A DNA stretch of 64,000 nucleotides, taken from contig OZ038450.1 in assembly GCA_964036195.1 (NCBI GenBank), forward strand, positions 4,466,701 through 4,530,700. Reading direction: 5' to 3'. The position numbers and the translations under genes are program-made. Source of the stretch: Sphaerolaimus hirsutus. Lineage: Eukaryota > Nematoda > Chromadorea > Monhysterida > Sphaerolaimidae. Shown piece after piece: positions 11,274-22,300 of the stretch. Position 1 is the first letter of the stretch, and each line of letters opens with the position of its first letter. The notes beneath the pieces are model-generated. The model was given only the letters and a program-made list of their open reading frames with translations. It was not told where the DNA came from and did no database searches.

Positions 11274-14115
11274 GACTCGCTTCGCCTAAGGACCAAACCT
11301 CCCTTGTTACAAAAAATTTTTTTGCGTTTTTTTTCATGGATTTGGAATCTCCATAACCAGAAACTTAAAATTTCCTTCCATGCATATATCCGGAAATGTC
11401 ATCTTCCTACTGAAAAAATTGATCAAAGTCAAAAGTCACCATTTTTCAGGCTGTTTTTTGGAAATTCATAACTTTTGTTTGACTTTATCTATCAATATAA
11501 TATTTTGTATTTTTATTAAGAAAGTTGTGGAGATTAATTGGTCCATACAAACTAGTTTCATCAAATGTTTTTTTCTCAACGAAAATGATGGCTGAAATTT
11601 TGAAAATGGCATCAAATTTTCAGTTTGTAATTGAGAGCTTAGCTTTTTTTTGCAAAAACTGTGCCCAATTGCATAGTTTATTTTACAAAAATAAAATAGA
11701 AAAAGTAGGTCTGCCAATTTTTGCCACAACAGTTTGAAACAGCCCAACACCCGTTTCACCACCACAGACAATCCCGCTCTGAAGACTCAGATGAAGTTGT
11801 ATGAAAAAAGTTTCCATCATAAACTTAGGTTATTTTTCCATGTTCTTTCATTTGTATATCTCCATTTTTTATTTAACATGCTTTGGATAGGTGCTGTCAT
11901 ACAAAAATGCACTTTTCACATAAAAAAATTTGACCCCCATTTTTATGGTGGATTTGGAATCTTCATACATAGAAACTAAAAATTTCCTTCCATACATATA
12001 TCTGGAAATGCCATCTTCCACTAAAAAAATTGATAAAAGTCAAAAATCATATTTTTTTCTGGATGTTTCTTAGGAAATTCAAAACTTTTGCTTGACATCA
12101 TCTATCAATGTGATATTTTGGATTTTTACCAAGATAGTTTTGGAGATTAATTGGCCCATACAAACAAACTTCATCAGACTTTGTTTTCTCACAGAAAATC
12201 GTGGCTGAAAATTTGAAAATGGCGCCAAATTTTTTGTTCTGAATTGAGAGCTTAGCTTTTTCCACAAAAACTGTGCTCAATTGCACAGTTTATGATAAAA
12301 TAATAAAATCCAAAAACTAGGTCTGCACTTTTTTACCACAGCAGTCTGAAATGATCAACAACGCAGATGTCATGATCACAGACAATCCCACTCTGAAGAC
12401 TCAGATGGAGTTTTATGAAAAAAGTTTCCATTATATTCTTAGGTTGTTTTATCATGCTCTTTCATTTGTATGTCTCCATTTTTTATTAAACACACTTTGA
12501 AAGGGTGCTGTCATACAAAAGTGTACTTTTTTAGCAAATATCACAAGTGTGATCATGTAAAATCCAAAAATAATTCATTTTTACCATTAGCTAACTGTTC
12601 TGACAGTAGCTTTTAGCTGACCATTTGGTTATTTTATGTTTCTGTTTGCAATCTAACTGCTATGAACTAGGGTTGGGACATGATATTCACATGTGATTAT
12701 TCTTGTGATATTTATTTTTTTATGCAAGTGCAATTTAGCAGAAACATAAAATAACCAAATGGCCAGCTGAAAGCTACTGTCAGAACAGTTAGCTACTAGT
12801 ACAAATGAATAATTTTTGGATTTTACATGACCACACTTGTGATATGTGCTAAAAAGTACACTTTTGTATGACAGCACCCTTTCAAAGTATGTTTAATAAA
12901 AAATGGAGACATACAAATGAAAGAGCATGATAAAATAACCTAAGAATATAATGGAAACTTTTTTCATAAAACTTCATCTGAGTCTTCAGAGTGGGATTGT
13001 CTGTGATGTGACATCTGCGTTGTTGATCATTTCAAACTGCTGTGGTAAAAAAGTGCAGACCTACTTTTTGGATTTTATTTTTTTATCATAAACTATGCAA
13101 TTGAGCACAGTTTTTGTGAAAAAAGCTAAGCTCTCAATTCAGAACAAAAAACTTGGTGCCATTTTCAAAATTTCAGCCACAATTTTCAGTGAGAAAAAAA
13201 ATCTGATGAAGTTTGATTGTATGGGCCAATTAATCTCCAAAACTATATCTATAAAAATCCAAAATATCAAATTGATAGATGATGTCAAGCAAAAGTTTTG
13301 AATTTCCAAAGAAACGTCTGGAAAAAAGATGATTTTTGACTTCAATCAATTTTTTTGTAGGAAGATGGCATTTCCAGATATATGTATGGAAAGAAATTCT
13401 TAGTTTCTATGTACAAAGATTCCAAATGCACCATAAAAATGGGGCTCAGAATTTTTTATGTGAAAAGTGAATTTTTGTATGGAAGCACCCTTACAAATTA
13501 TGTTTAATAAAAAATGGAGATATACAAATGAAAGAACATGTAAAAATAACCTAAGTTTATGATGAAAACTTTTTTCATACGACTTCATCTGAGTCTTCAG
13601 AGTGGGCTTGTCTGCGGTGGTAAGACGGGTGTCGGGCTGTTTCAAACTGTTGTGGCAAAAATTGGCAGACCTACTTTTTCTATTTTATTTTTGTAAAATA
13701 AACTATGCAATTGGGCACAGTTTTTGCAAAAAAAAGCTAAGCTCTCAATTACAAACTGAAAATTTGATGCCATTTTCAAAATTTCAGCCATCATTTTCGT
13801 TGAGAAAAAAACATTTGATGAAACTAGTTTGTATGGACCAATTAATCTCCACAACTTTCTTAATAAAAATACAAAATATTATATTGATAGATAAAGTCAA
13901 ACAAAAGTTATGAATTTCCAAAAAACAGCCTGAAAAATGGTGACTTTTGACTTTGATCAATTTTTTCAGTAGGAAGATGACATTTCCGGATATATGCATG
14001 GAAGGAAATTTTAAGTTTCTAGTTATGGAGATTCCAAATCCATGAAAAAAAACGCAAATTTTTTTTTTGTAACAGGAACAAAATAGGCATGTTTGGTTCT
14101 TAGGCGAAGCGAGTC
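11274..14115. mobile_element. Large foldback element, 2.84 kb
   Basis: Two arms of about 1.38 kb are inverted copies; both ends read GACTCGCTTCGCCTAAG in opposite orientation and are flanked by TTAA (11270-11273 and 14116-14119). Each arm contains two diverged direct units with a period of about 610 bp, both carrying TTTGGAATCT and GAGATTAATTGG landmarks, so four units alternate head to tail and inverted. The 80-bp spacer near 12655-12735 contains CTAGGGTTGGG. Long frames inside (for example 13784-14377) are repeat-derived and lack domains. TTAA flanks suggest piggyBac-type mobilisation. Confidence 0.8.
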
Positions 14116-14153
14116 TTAATTGCCTTTTTGATTGTCGTTTCCACGCTCTGGAG

Positions 14154-14375
14154 TAGTGATGGAATGGCGCCATGGCGATTTGAGGGCGCCAAAGGGCGCC
14201 GCGCCATGGCGCCATTGGCGCTTGGCGCCCTCTTCGTGTGGCGCCCTTGACGCCTGGCGCACGGTTTCTGAAAGGCGCCATGGCGCCCTTGGCGCTTGGC
14301 GCCTTTTTCCTGTGGCGCCCTTGGCGCCTGGCGCCCTGCCTAAAAAGGGCGCCAAAATGGCGCCAGCAGGGTTTC
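14154..14375. repeat. GGCGCC-rich repeat
   Basis: Begins TAGTGATGG, the terminus of the intact element at 39344-39542, and then consists almost wholly of overlapping GGCGCC and GGCGCCATGGCG palindromes separated by short spacers. The right terminus was not found. A second GGCGCC block lies at 15083-15183. Confidence 0.6.
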
Positions 14376-14814
14376 AAGGTGAGTAAACGTGACTGACAAT
14401 GTAAATAAAAAAAATAAAAATAAAAAGCACATGCGTGGTTATTTGAAATTCGCCGTAAAAAAATGGAGTAAGTGGTTCGAGTGGAATAAATTCTCTGTTT
14501 GACGGTTCATCAGACGCATCCTACGCACTGGTAAACATGGTTGGTTTTAATAAAATTCATTTTACTAAAATTGTATTTTATTTTTATTAAAATTGTATTT
14601 TATTTTAATTTTATCCATGTTTCATTTTATTTTATTTTATTCTGAAATGTCATAAATAAAATAAAATGAAACCATTTTACAAAAATTTTACAAATTTTTT
14701 ACACAAAATCGGAATATTGATGCAAGGCCATAAAACGATGGCTAGAAGCATGCAGATGAATACAAAAAAAGTTAATGTAGACTTGTGACACGGGTTGCGA
14801 TGCGACGCAGGTAG

Positions 14815-15280
14815 CAAGGACGTACGCAGGGGGGGGGGGGGCAGGGGGGGGCGGCCGCCCCCCCCGTTCCCGGGCCGGACAGAAAAAAGTGCCAGAAATG
14901 GCACTTTTCTGGGGCGAATTTGAGGGCACTTTGAAAAATTTTCGAGCGCAAGCGCGCAAATCGCCACCCCATTCTTTAATATGTATTTTCAGGTGTCAAA
15001 TATCATTACTAAAATGTCCAACAGTGCCGAAAGTGGGACTAGTACCATATATAGGTATAAATAGATACCTATAAAGTAGACGTTGGCGCCAACGCCAACG
15101 CCAATACTGCCATGGCGCTGGCGCCTACAGATGGCGCTGGCGCCTACAGATGGCGCCAGCGCCATGGCTCCATTCCTTTACTATAGGGCCAAATTTTAGG
15201 GGGGGGCGCCGCCCCCCCCCGTTCGCCGGGCTCCGTATACAATCCGCCCCCCCCGTTCAAAAATCCTGCGTACGTCCCTG
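14815..15280. mobile_element. hAT-type MITE, GGACGTACGCAGG termini
   Basis: Inverted termini CAAGGACGTACGCAGG and CCTGCGTACGTCCCTG are flanked by a perfect 8-bp duplication GCAGGTAG (14807-14814, 15281-15288). Long G and C runs sit next to each end. A GGCGCC block at 15083-15183 is probably a later insertion. Confidence 0.85.
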
Positions 15281-15288
15281 GCAGGTAG

Positions 15289-15336
15289 GTATCTTGAATT
15301 TTGACCCTCACCGGGGCCGGATTGATATGTAGCTAA
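15289..15336. repeat. Left half of a MITE split by the LTR element
   Basis: The sequence (GAATTTTGACCCTCACCGGG ... GGATTGATATGTAGCTAA) matches the beginning of the hAT-type MITE at 40684-41175. Its continuation is at 37907. The last five bases, GCTAA at 15332-15336, are the left target duplication. Confidence 0.75.
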
Positions 15337-16127
15337 TTTAAGGGTCATCTGTGGATTTACCTTGGAGAAGTGCCAACTTCCCAACCCTAGCAGAGAAGTA
15401 TTTACAGTTACTCGTTTACGGAGAATCATTAAATGTCATGTTTATGATTGCGGTTTTTATTATTAATTAATTGTGGTTTGTTGTAGTTTAATTAGTAATT
15501 TTGGTTAAGGGGAAAAGTTAGATTTTAATTGGAAGAGAGTGTATTTATTATAAAAAGCAAGCGTGAAAATCCACAAGAGAAAAGCAGTCATTATTTTGGG
15601 GTGAGAAGTAACAGTCTTAGTTAATTTGGCTTTTCAGTCAAGTAACTAAATGAGCCATTTGGAATTTTGGGGGCCCTTGGTAGGATCTTTTATGTGCGCA
15701 ATTTTCTCCTTTGCTGGAATTCTGTTTTCCAAACCAAAATCCAAAACTGACTGCTGTTTTCAGGTGGTCGGCGGTATTATAAAACCTATTTCACATGCGA
15801 CATTGCCGAATATCCCGCATGTGATTACATTGTCTGTCAACGCAATTCACCGCACAAATCCATCAAGCAAATCCATGATTCCCTATATTATTAAGCTAAC
15901 ATTGCGATAATAATTGCTGCTCAATTCACCAAGCGCACAGTAACAAAATCATGGCTGTGTAAAGTTAAGTAAAAATGACATCGCTCATGATTTTGCTCCT
16001 GTGCTTTATACAGTATTTCCAGTTTGAATCATCGTTATAAAATCATTAGGGCTGGAAAATCACCATGTATTAGCGTACCGAAAATAATTTCAATACTTGG
16101 CACCATGCCAAGGCCTATACCCTTACA
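15337..16127 (-). repeat. 3' LTR (left)
   Basis: In sense orientation it starts TGTAAGGGT and ends ACCCTTAAA; the ends are a 9-bp imperfect inverted repeat with one mismatch, so the terminus is AA rather than the usual CA. A sense TATAAAG lies at 16004-16010 and AATAAA signals at 15544-15549 and 15456-15461, giving a rough U3-R-U5 order. The opposite strand carries an 86-codon frame (15650-15910). Confidence 0.95.
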
Positions 16128-16143
16128 CTCGCCCCTCTTTGCT
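16128..16143 (-). promoter_or_regulatory. Polypurine tract
   Basis: In sense orientation AGCAAAGAGGGGCGAG abuts the first base of the 3' LTR, the position where plus-strand DNA synthesis is primed in retroelements. Confidence 0.85.
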
Positions 16144-16313
16144 GTTGTAATGCCCTCATACAACTTACTTAACAGTGAAATAGATAAAATGTAACATTCA
16201 GAAATGTAAAATGTGAATGCATAAAACCATCACCTTAGTTGACTCAGTAAATACTCAAACCAGGTGAAATTCAAAGTGTAAAAATACCATCAAAACTTAT
16301 GTTGGTTGTAATT

Positions 16314-19300
16314 TTAATTGGCACTTATCTTAAGTGTTTGAAAAGCCTGTAAGCATGCGATAGTATCCTGTGTTGAAAATTCCTTACGGGTGTTTGTCAG
16401 AAACCAAATATTTATCACGTGCTGCCCAGTAACGTATGTGTGTTCCAGGATCTTGAATTTGGTATCATCCTTGTGATTGATCAGCCGAATTGCCATGCCC
16501 TGTGGTACTGTCAACTGGATGTCTGTCTCTATATATTGTTTTTCCGTTGGCACAACCATGATCATGCGCCGTGGCATAATTTGCAGTGTATTGTTACTGG
16601 TTTCAGGGAACAATGCAAATATGGCCGAGCTGCTCACAAACAATCTTGGTACTGTTTGAATACCCATTTCTGGTTCTGGTTCTGGTTTTGCTGATTTTAC
16701 CAGTTCTCTCTGTAGTTCTGGTGAATTGTTGAAGATTTCATTCTCATATTCCATTGCTCCACCACTTGGCAGTGGGGTAGCCTTCCAGCGTGACATAGAA
16801 TCACCCAGCAGATCACAATATAGTGCACCAATTTCATCATTTTCTGGACATTGATTTATTTTTATCATCCCAATGACTTTTTTCTTTGGGTTCAACCTTA
16901 GGTTGTATCTGGTAGTTGTTCGAGGCCTGCTGTGCGGATATTTATGCACAATAGGCATTTCATCTTCATCTGAGTCCTCCAGGCCAATTGGGATGTCATC
17001 AGTAGCACCGCTCAACTCTGGCTGCAGTTGATTTGTGCTTGCTGTTACATCGCCTTGTGGTGATGTTTCTTGGTCTTTAGCCATGTCTACAGGCTGTTCT
17101 TCTTGTTGGTGCTCTGTATTTTGCTGAACTGCGGATTCTCCCTGTCCAAAGGTGGGATATATATCCTCCCTTGGATGCCACATTTTAACCAACATAGCTG
17201 GAAACTTGATGCTGGGTGCATCAGGCTCATTCCATTTTTGGATGTATACTGTCTTTGGTGGATTTCCGGTCATTTTTGTGACCATGTATGGTCCCACCCA
17301 GACATCTTTGGTTTTTCCTGTCTGATCCTTTGGAATGGTGAATGATTTCTTTAGTACCAGGCAACCTAAATGCAGCTTCTGTGCATTTGTGCATTTTCTG
17401 TCATGAATTTCTTTGTTTGTGTCATTTTGTACTTGGTTGCTCTTGTTGGCAAAGGCCCAAATCTGTCTCATATTGAGCAACAGGGTGTGCATGTATGTGG
17501 GGTATTCCATCATAGCTTCAAACTGCTTTGGCCGCAGGTCAGCTGCCACTGTAGTTCTTGGCATTTGTCCAAACACACACATGTATGGTGAGACGCCTGT
17601 GGCTGAATGTACTGCCATTCTGTTGGCCATCAGTGCATATGGCAGCCAAGTGGGCCAATCATGATGGTCCAAATCTCTCATACATGCTGCCAGTAGTCCC
17701 AATAGACTACGGTTTGCCCTTTCCACCATGCCATTGCTTTGTGGGTGAAATGGTGCTGTGCTGATCTTTCTGATCTGAAAGAGCTTCGTAATTTCTGTGA
17801 AAATTTCTCCTGTGAATGACGCATGACAATCTGATGTCAGGTACGCTGGTGCCCCATACTTGCAAATCCAATTTTCTACCAGCATCTGTGCTGCAGTTTT
17901 TGCATCGGTTCGCTCCACAGCCCATCCATCTGCCCAGCGTGAACATTTGTCCACCACCAAAAATACATAACTGTGACCAGAATAACTGGTAGGCAGTTCC
18001 AAATGGTCAATGTGGACCCATTCAAATGGCTGTAACACTGGCTGCATATCAGGCAGTGGCAGTCTTGTTTTTGGCACTGGTGAGTTGCGGGTTTGGCAGT
18101 GCATGCATGTTTTGACATAGTTGTACATGTCATAGCGCATTTCAGGCCAGTACAAATGTTGTGCCATCAATGACAAACTTTTCCTTGCATTCAAATGGCC
18201 TGCAACAGACGTGTCATGATGTTCCGCCATCATTTGTGCTCGCAGTGATTTTGGTACAAACACCCTCATACGTTTTGCCTTTTCAGGTGGTGATGTTGGA
18301 TTGCGTACATATGCCAGCAAGTTGGGATATGCGTAGTGTGGTCCCAAGCATGGTCTTTCACCATTTTCCATCTGTTTAATTAACTGCTGTGTCTCTTTGT
18401 CGTGTTCCTGGGCTGCTGCTAGCCTTTCTCTCCAATTTCTCAATTGATTTGGGGTTGGTTCACCAGCATCTTGTGGTGATTTCAACATAACCATTATTTT
18501 CACTGGTTCTGGTTGACTTTCAGTTGTTTTTTCTTTGTTAGTATTTCTTGGTCCCTTGTAAGGATCTTTGATTTCTTCTGTAGGTTCGTATGGTGGCAGC
18601 TGTCTCCACCAAGGCCTTGGTTTTGGAATTTTGGCATCATCCAACTCAATTTCCATTGGTGGATTGTCAATCCTTGCCAGTAATTCGTGGTCCTGACCTG
18701 TTGGTGCTCGTGACAAAGCATCTGCTACCACATTGGCTTTTCCAGGTCGATGTTTCACATTGAGATCATACCCTGCCAATGTCAAACAGATTCGTGTCAG
18801 ATACTGTGAATGCCCTTTTGCATTCATCAAATATGCCAGTGCCCTACTGTCTGTGTACACTGTCACTTTTCTGCCCATGCACAAGTGTTTGAACTTTTCC
18901 AATATCCATGCCAATGCTTCAGCTTCTCTGATCATTGCATGAAAATCATTGCGATTGTCAGCCACCATTGTTGATGCAAATGCAATTGGTCTGACCTCTC
19001 CAGTTTCTGGTTGACATTGTTCCAGCACTGCCCCGTACCCATGTACTGGTGGACAGGCTGCATCCACAGAAATGATCAACTCGAGTTCTGGTCTATAAAA
19101 TGCCAGCACTGGTGCTGACACCATTGCTTTTTTGAGTGATTCAAAGGCTGCCAATCTTTCTTCTGTCCATTCAAATTCAACACTCTCTTTTGTCAGTTCC
19201 ACCATTGGTTTGGCAATTATTGAATAATTCCTGATGAATCGCCTGTAAAATCCACACATGCCCAGAAATGATTTTACACCTGTCCGATTTTGTGGTAGTG

Positions 19301-22300
19301 GAAAATTTTCAATGGTTTGTGTCTTGCTGACATCCTGCTCAATGCCTCTGCCTGACAATTTGAAGCCCAGAAAAATGCATTCACTTGTTCCAAATAAGCA
19401 TTTCTTTGCCTTGAACTTTAAGCGGTACATTCTGGCTCTTTCTAACACTGCTGTTAAATCCTGCAGATGCTTTTCAACTGATGGTGATGCAGTTAGTAGA
19501 TCATCCATATAGGCCAGTACATTCTTGTTTATAATGGGCTCAAATATGGTAGTTATGGCTCTAGCATATGATGCTGGTGCCGTGCTGAGTCCAAATGGCA
19601 TTCTGGTGAAGTGGTATAGCTGGCCATTTGCTACTGCAAAGGCTGTTTTCTCAGCATCGTCAGGGTGCATTGGCAGTTGCCAATATGCTCCCAAACAATC
19701 CAAGCTACTAAAGATCTTTGGATTGAGCTCTGCAATTCTATCAAAAATCTCTGCCTGATCTGGTGCTGGAAAGGCATCACTCTCTGTGATCAGGTTCAGT
19801 TCCCTGAAGTCTTGGCGCAAACGGTGTGTGTCATCCTTTTTCTTAACCATGACAATTGCTGCACGCCATGGGCTGTTGGACTTCACAATGACACCTGATC
19901 GGAGCATTGAATTCAGTTGCTCTTCCACTACATCGCGGAGATGTGGTGGTGTCCTCCGTGGTGGCAGCTGAATGGGAGGTTTGTCACCTGTTCTGATACG
20001 GTGATATATGCCTCCTGTTATTGTTGTCAATTCACCATAATCTAATGCAAAACAATCATGAAATTGTTTTAGCAAATCTTTCAATTGTTCTTTCTGTTCT
20101 GCTGTCAATCCATCTCCAAATTCCCACACTTTCTCCAGTTTTTCCAAGCGTTCTTGAAGTGACTTCCCTGTCAGTTCATGTAAAATTATTTCATCTGGTT
20201 TTACTCCAGTATTTGGTTTCTGCATGTGGCTTCGGAATTCCTGATTAACTGCATTCACTGTTGTTTCTGGTGGTTTAGTGGTTTGTTGTGCCAATGGAAT
20301 TGCTGTACCAGCTAACTCCACATATCCAACAACTTCTCCTTTTGGTAGACATCTGTGTTGTGCTGACATGTTGTAAATATCAATGCATAACATGTCATGT
20401 CCACCTGGGACTCTGAGATATGGCAGCATCAACCCTCTGATGTTTGCAGCTGGCATTGGTATAAACACCAAATTTCTTTGAGGGTCACCTGATGGTAGTC
20501 CAGCTATCATAACTGGTATCCTTTTTCTGGTGTTACTCCTAATAAATTCTCGACTAATCAATTTCACTGGCCAGCTGGCTGCTGGTGGTCCTTGTGTAGA
20601 TGTTGAGTCACATGCGGGTCCAAGTCCAATTTGTCGTGATCCAATCCACACACGGTTGGTTGTATAGCAAATAGTCAGACGTTTAAATCTTCGGAGTAAA
20701 TCTCCACCCAGCAGTAATTCATCAGTCAGGTTCTTCACTACATGGAATGTGTGTTGCAAAGTCAGTCCAGCAATAATCACAGGAACAGTCACTTGCCCTG
20801 GAATGACCAGTGGATGACCAGTGATGGACACTAAATTGCTTTTTTCTGCCAATGTTTGTATTGGTCCGATTCCCAATGCATGCACAATTTTCTCATCTAT
20901 CAGACTGCATTGTGCGCCTGAGTCCAAAAGTGCTGCCAATGTTGTATTTGCAATACTGGCAGCAACATACAACAAGTTTCGTTTGTTGACAAATTGTATT
21001 GCTTTTACTTCATTGATTTTCTTTTGCATTTCTGATTGTTCATTTTTCTGGTTTGGTGATTCTGCCCATGCTTTGTCTTGGCCATAGTGTATGGTTAGAA
21101 CACCAACTGATCGTAGGACATCATTTCCCAGGATGACTTGGTCACCCAGTTCATCAGATACATGCAATGAATGTATGTGTTGCTGGCCCATCAGACCAAT
21201 TTCTGCTGTGACTAATCCTGCACTTGGTATCACATGTCCTGTTGCTGATGTGAGCTGTGATCCATCATTGGCTGTGGGCTCATACACCAAGTTGAGTGTA
21301 TCAGCCAAGTTCTTTCCTATCAGACTACATTGTGCCCCAGTGTCCAGCATGGCTGTAATCTGTTCTTCATTGATGAGCATCATGGCATTTGGCACTATGT
21401 AATGGTCTTCTGTTTCTGCTGCTGTGATCATATTTATGATCTCCACAGGCCTTAAGACGATTGTTTCACCATGAAGTGTAACACTCCGACCATGTGTCAA
21501 TGCTGGTGGGTTAGTACTTGGTCTAACCATACTTTCTATTTCAGATGGTGGTGCTGGGGCAGCTCTAGTAGGCCTTCTAATAGTTGTTGCCATGGGCATA
21601 CTATGCCTATGTGGATATCGATTCCTGAATCTTTGTACTGCTTGATAACATCTGCTGAGAGTGGCAATCTGCTGCCACATCCATTGGCTGAGTCTGATAA
21701 TGTAATCAAGTGCATTATGTGTCAGCTTTGCTCTGATGGCCAGTGGAATACAGCATTTCACCATGATAAAACACCATGCTGCCACTATTGGGATGACTGT
21801 CAGGATGATAACAATCTTCACCCATATATTGGATTTTGTTTTCATTATTCCTGTCACCACTGAATTCTGCGCCACTTGTTCAATGTTCTTTTTCACTGTC
21901 AGTTCCTGCTGCAGACCCAAGCCTGTCAGCAACTCATGGTGTGCCTGTAGCAAGTCAGTTTCATAAGCTTTGTCACTCCATTGTGAAAGTGCTTTGTATG
22001 GATGTAAGCCCATTGGCATGCTGGCTGCTGGTTCAATTTCAACCTGGTGCTGGTGTACGTATGTCAGTGGTAAGGGTGGTAGCTCTTTGATCTGCTGCAG
22101 AATTCCACTAACTGCTTCATATCTGACCGTTTTGTTATGTATTTGGAGTAGTTGTCTGTCGGCCATGGCACGGGGGACATCATATGTCCACTTGGTTATC
22201 ATTAATGTCTCTGGGCCCAGAAAGAATGGTCCTTTTTCAATTGCAGCAAACTGAATGGGTATATCTTTGGTACATTGGCCTGTTGTCACATTCATTGGTA

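Noticed and set aside
13784..14377. A 197-codon frame and neighbours in the GGCGCC region
   Set aside because: It runs through the foldback arm and the GGCGCC repeat; the peptide is repeat-derived.
15650..15910. LTR antisense frame considered a real accessory gene
   Set aside because: Listed only as a weak feature; 86 codons in a non-coding LTR can arise by chance and identical LTRs give no independent support.
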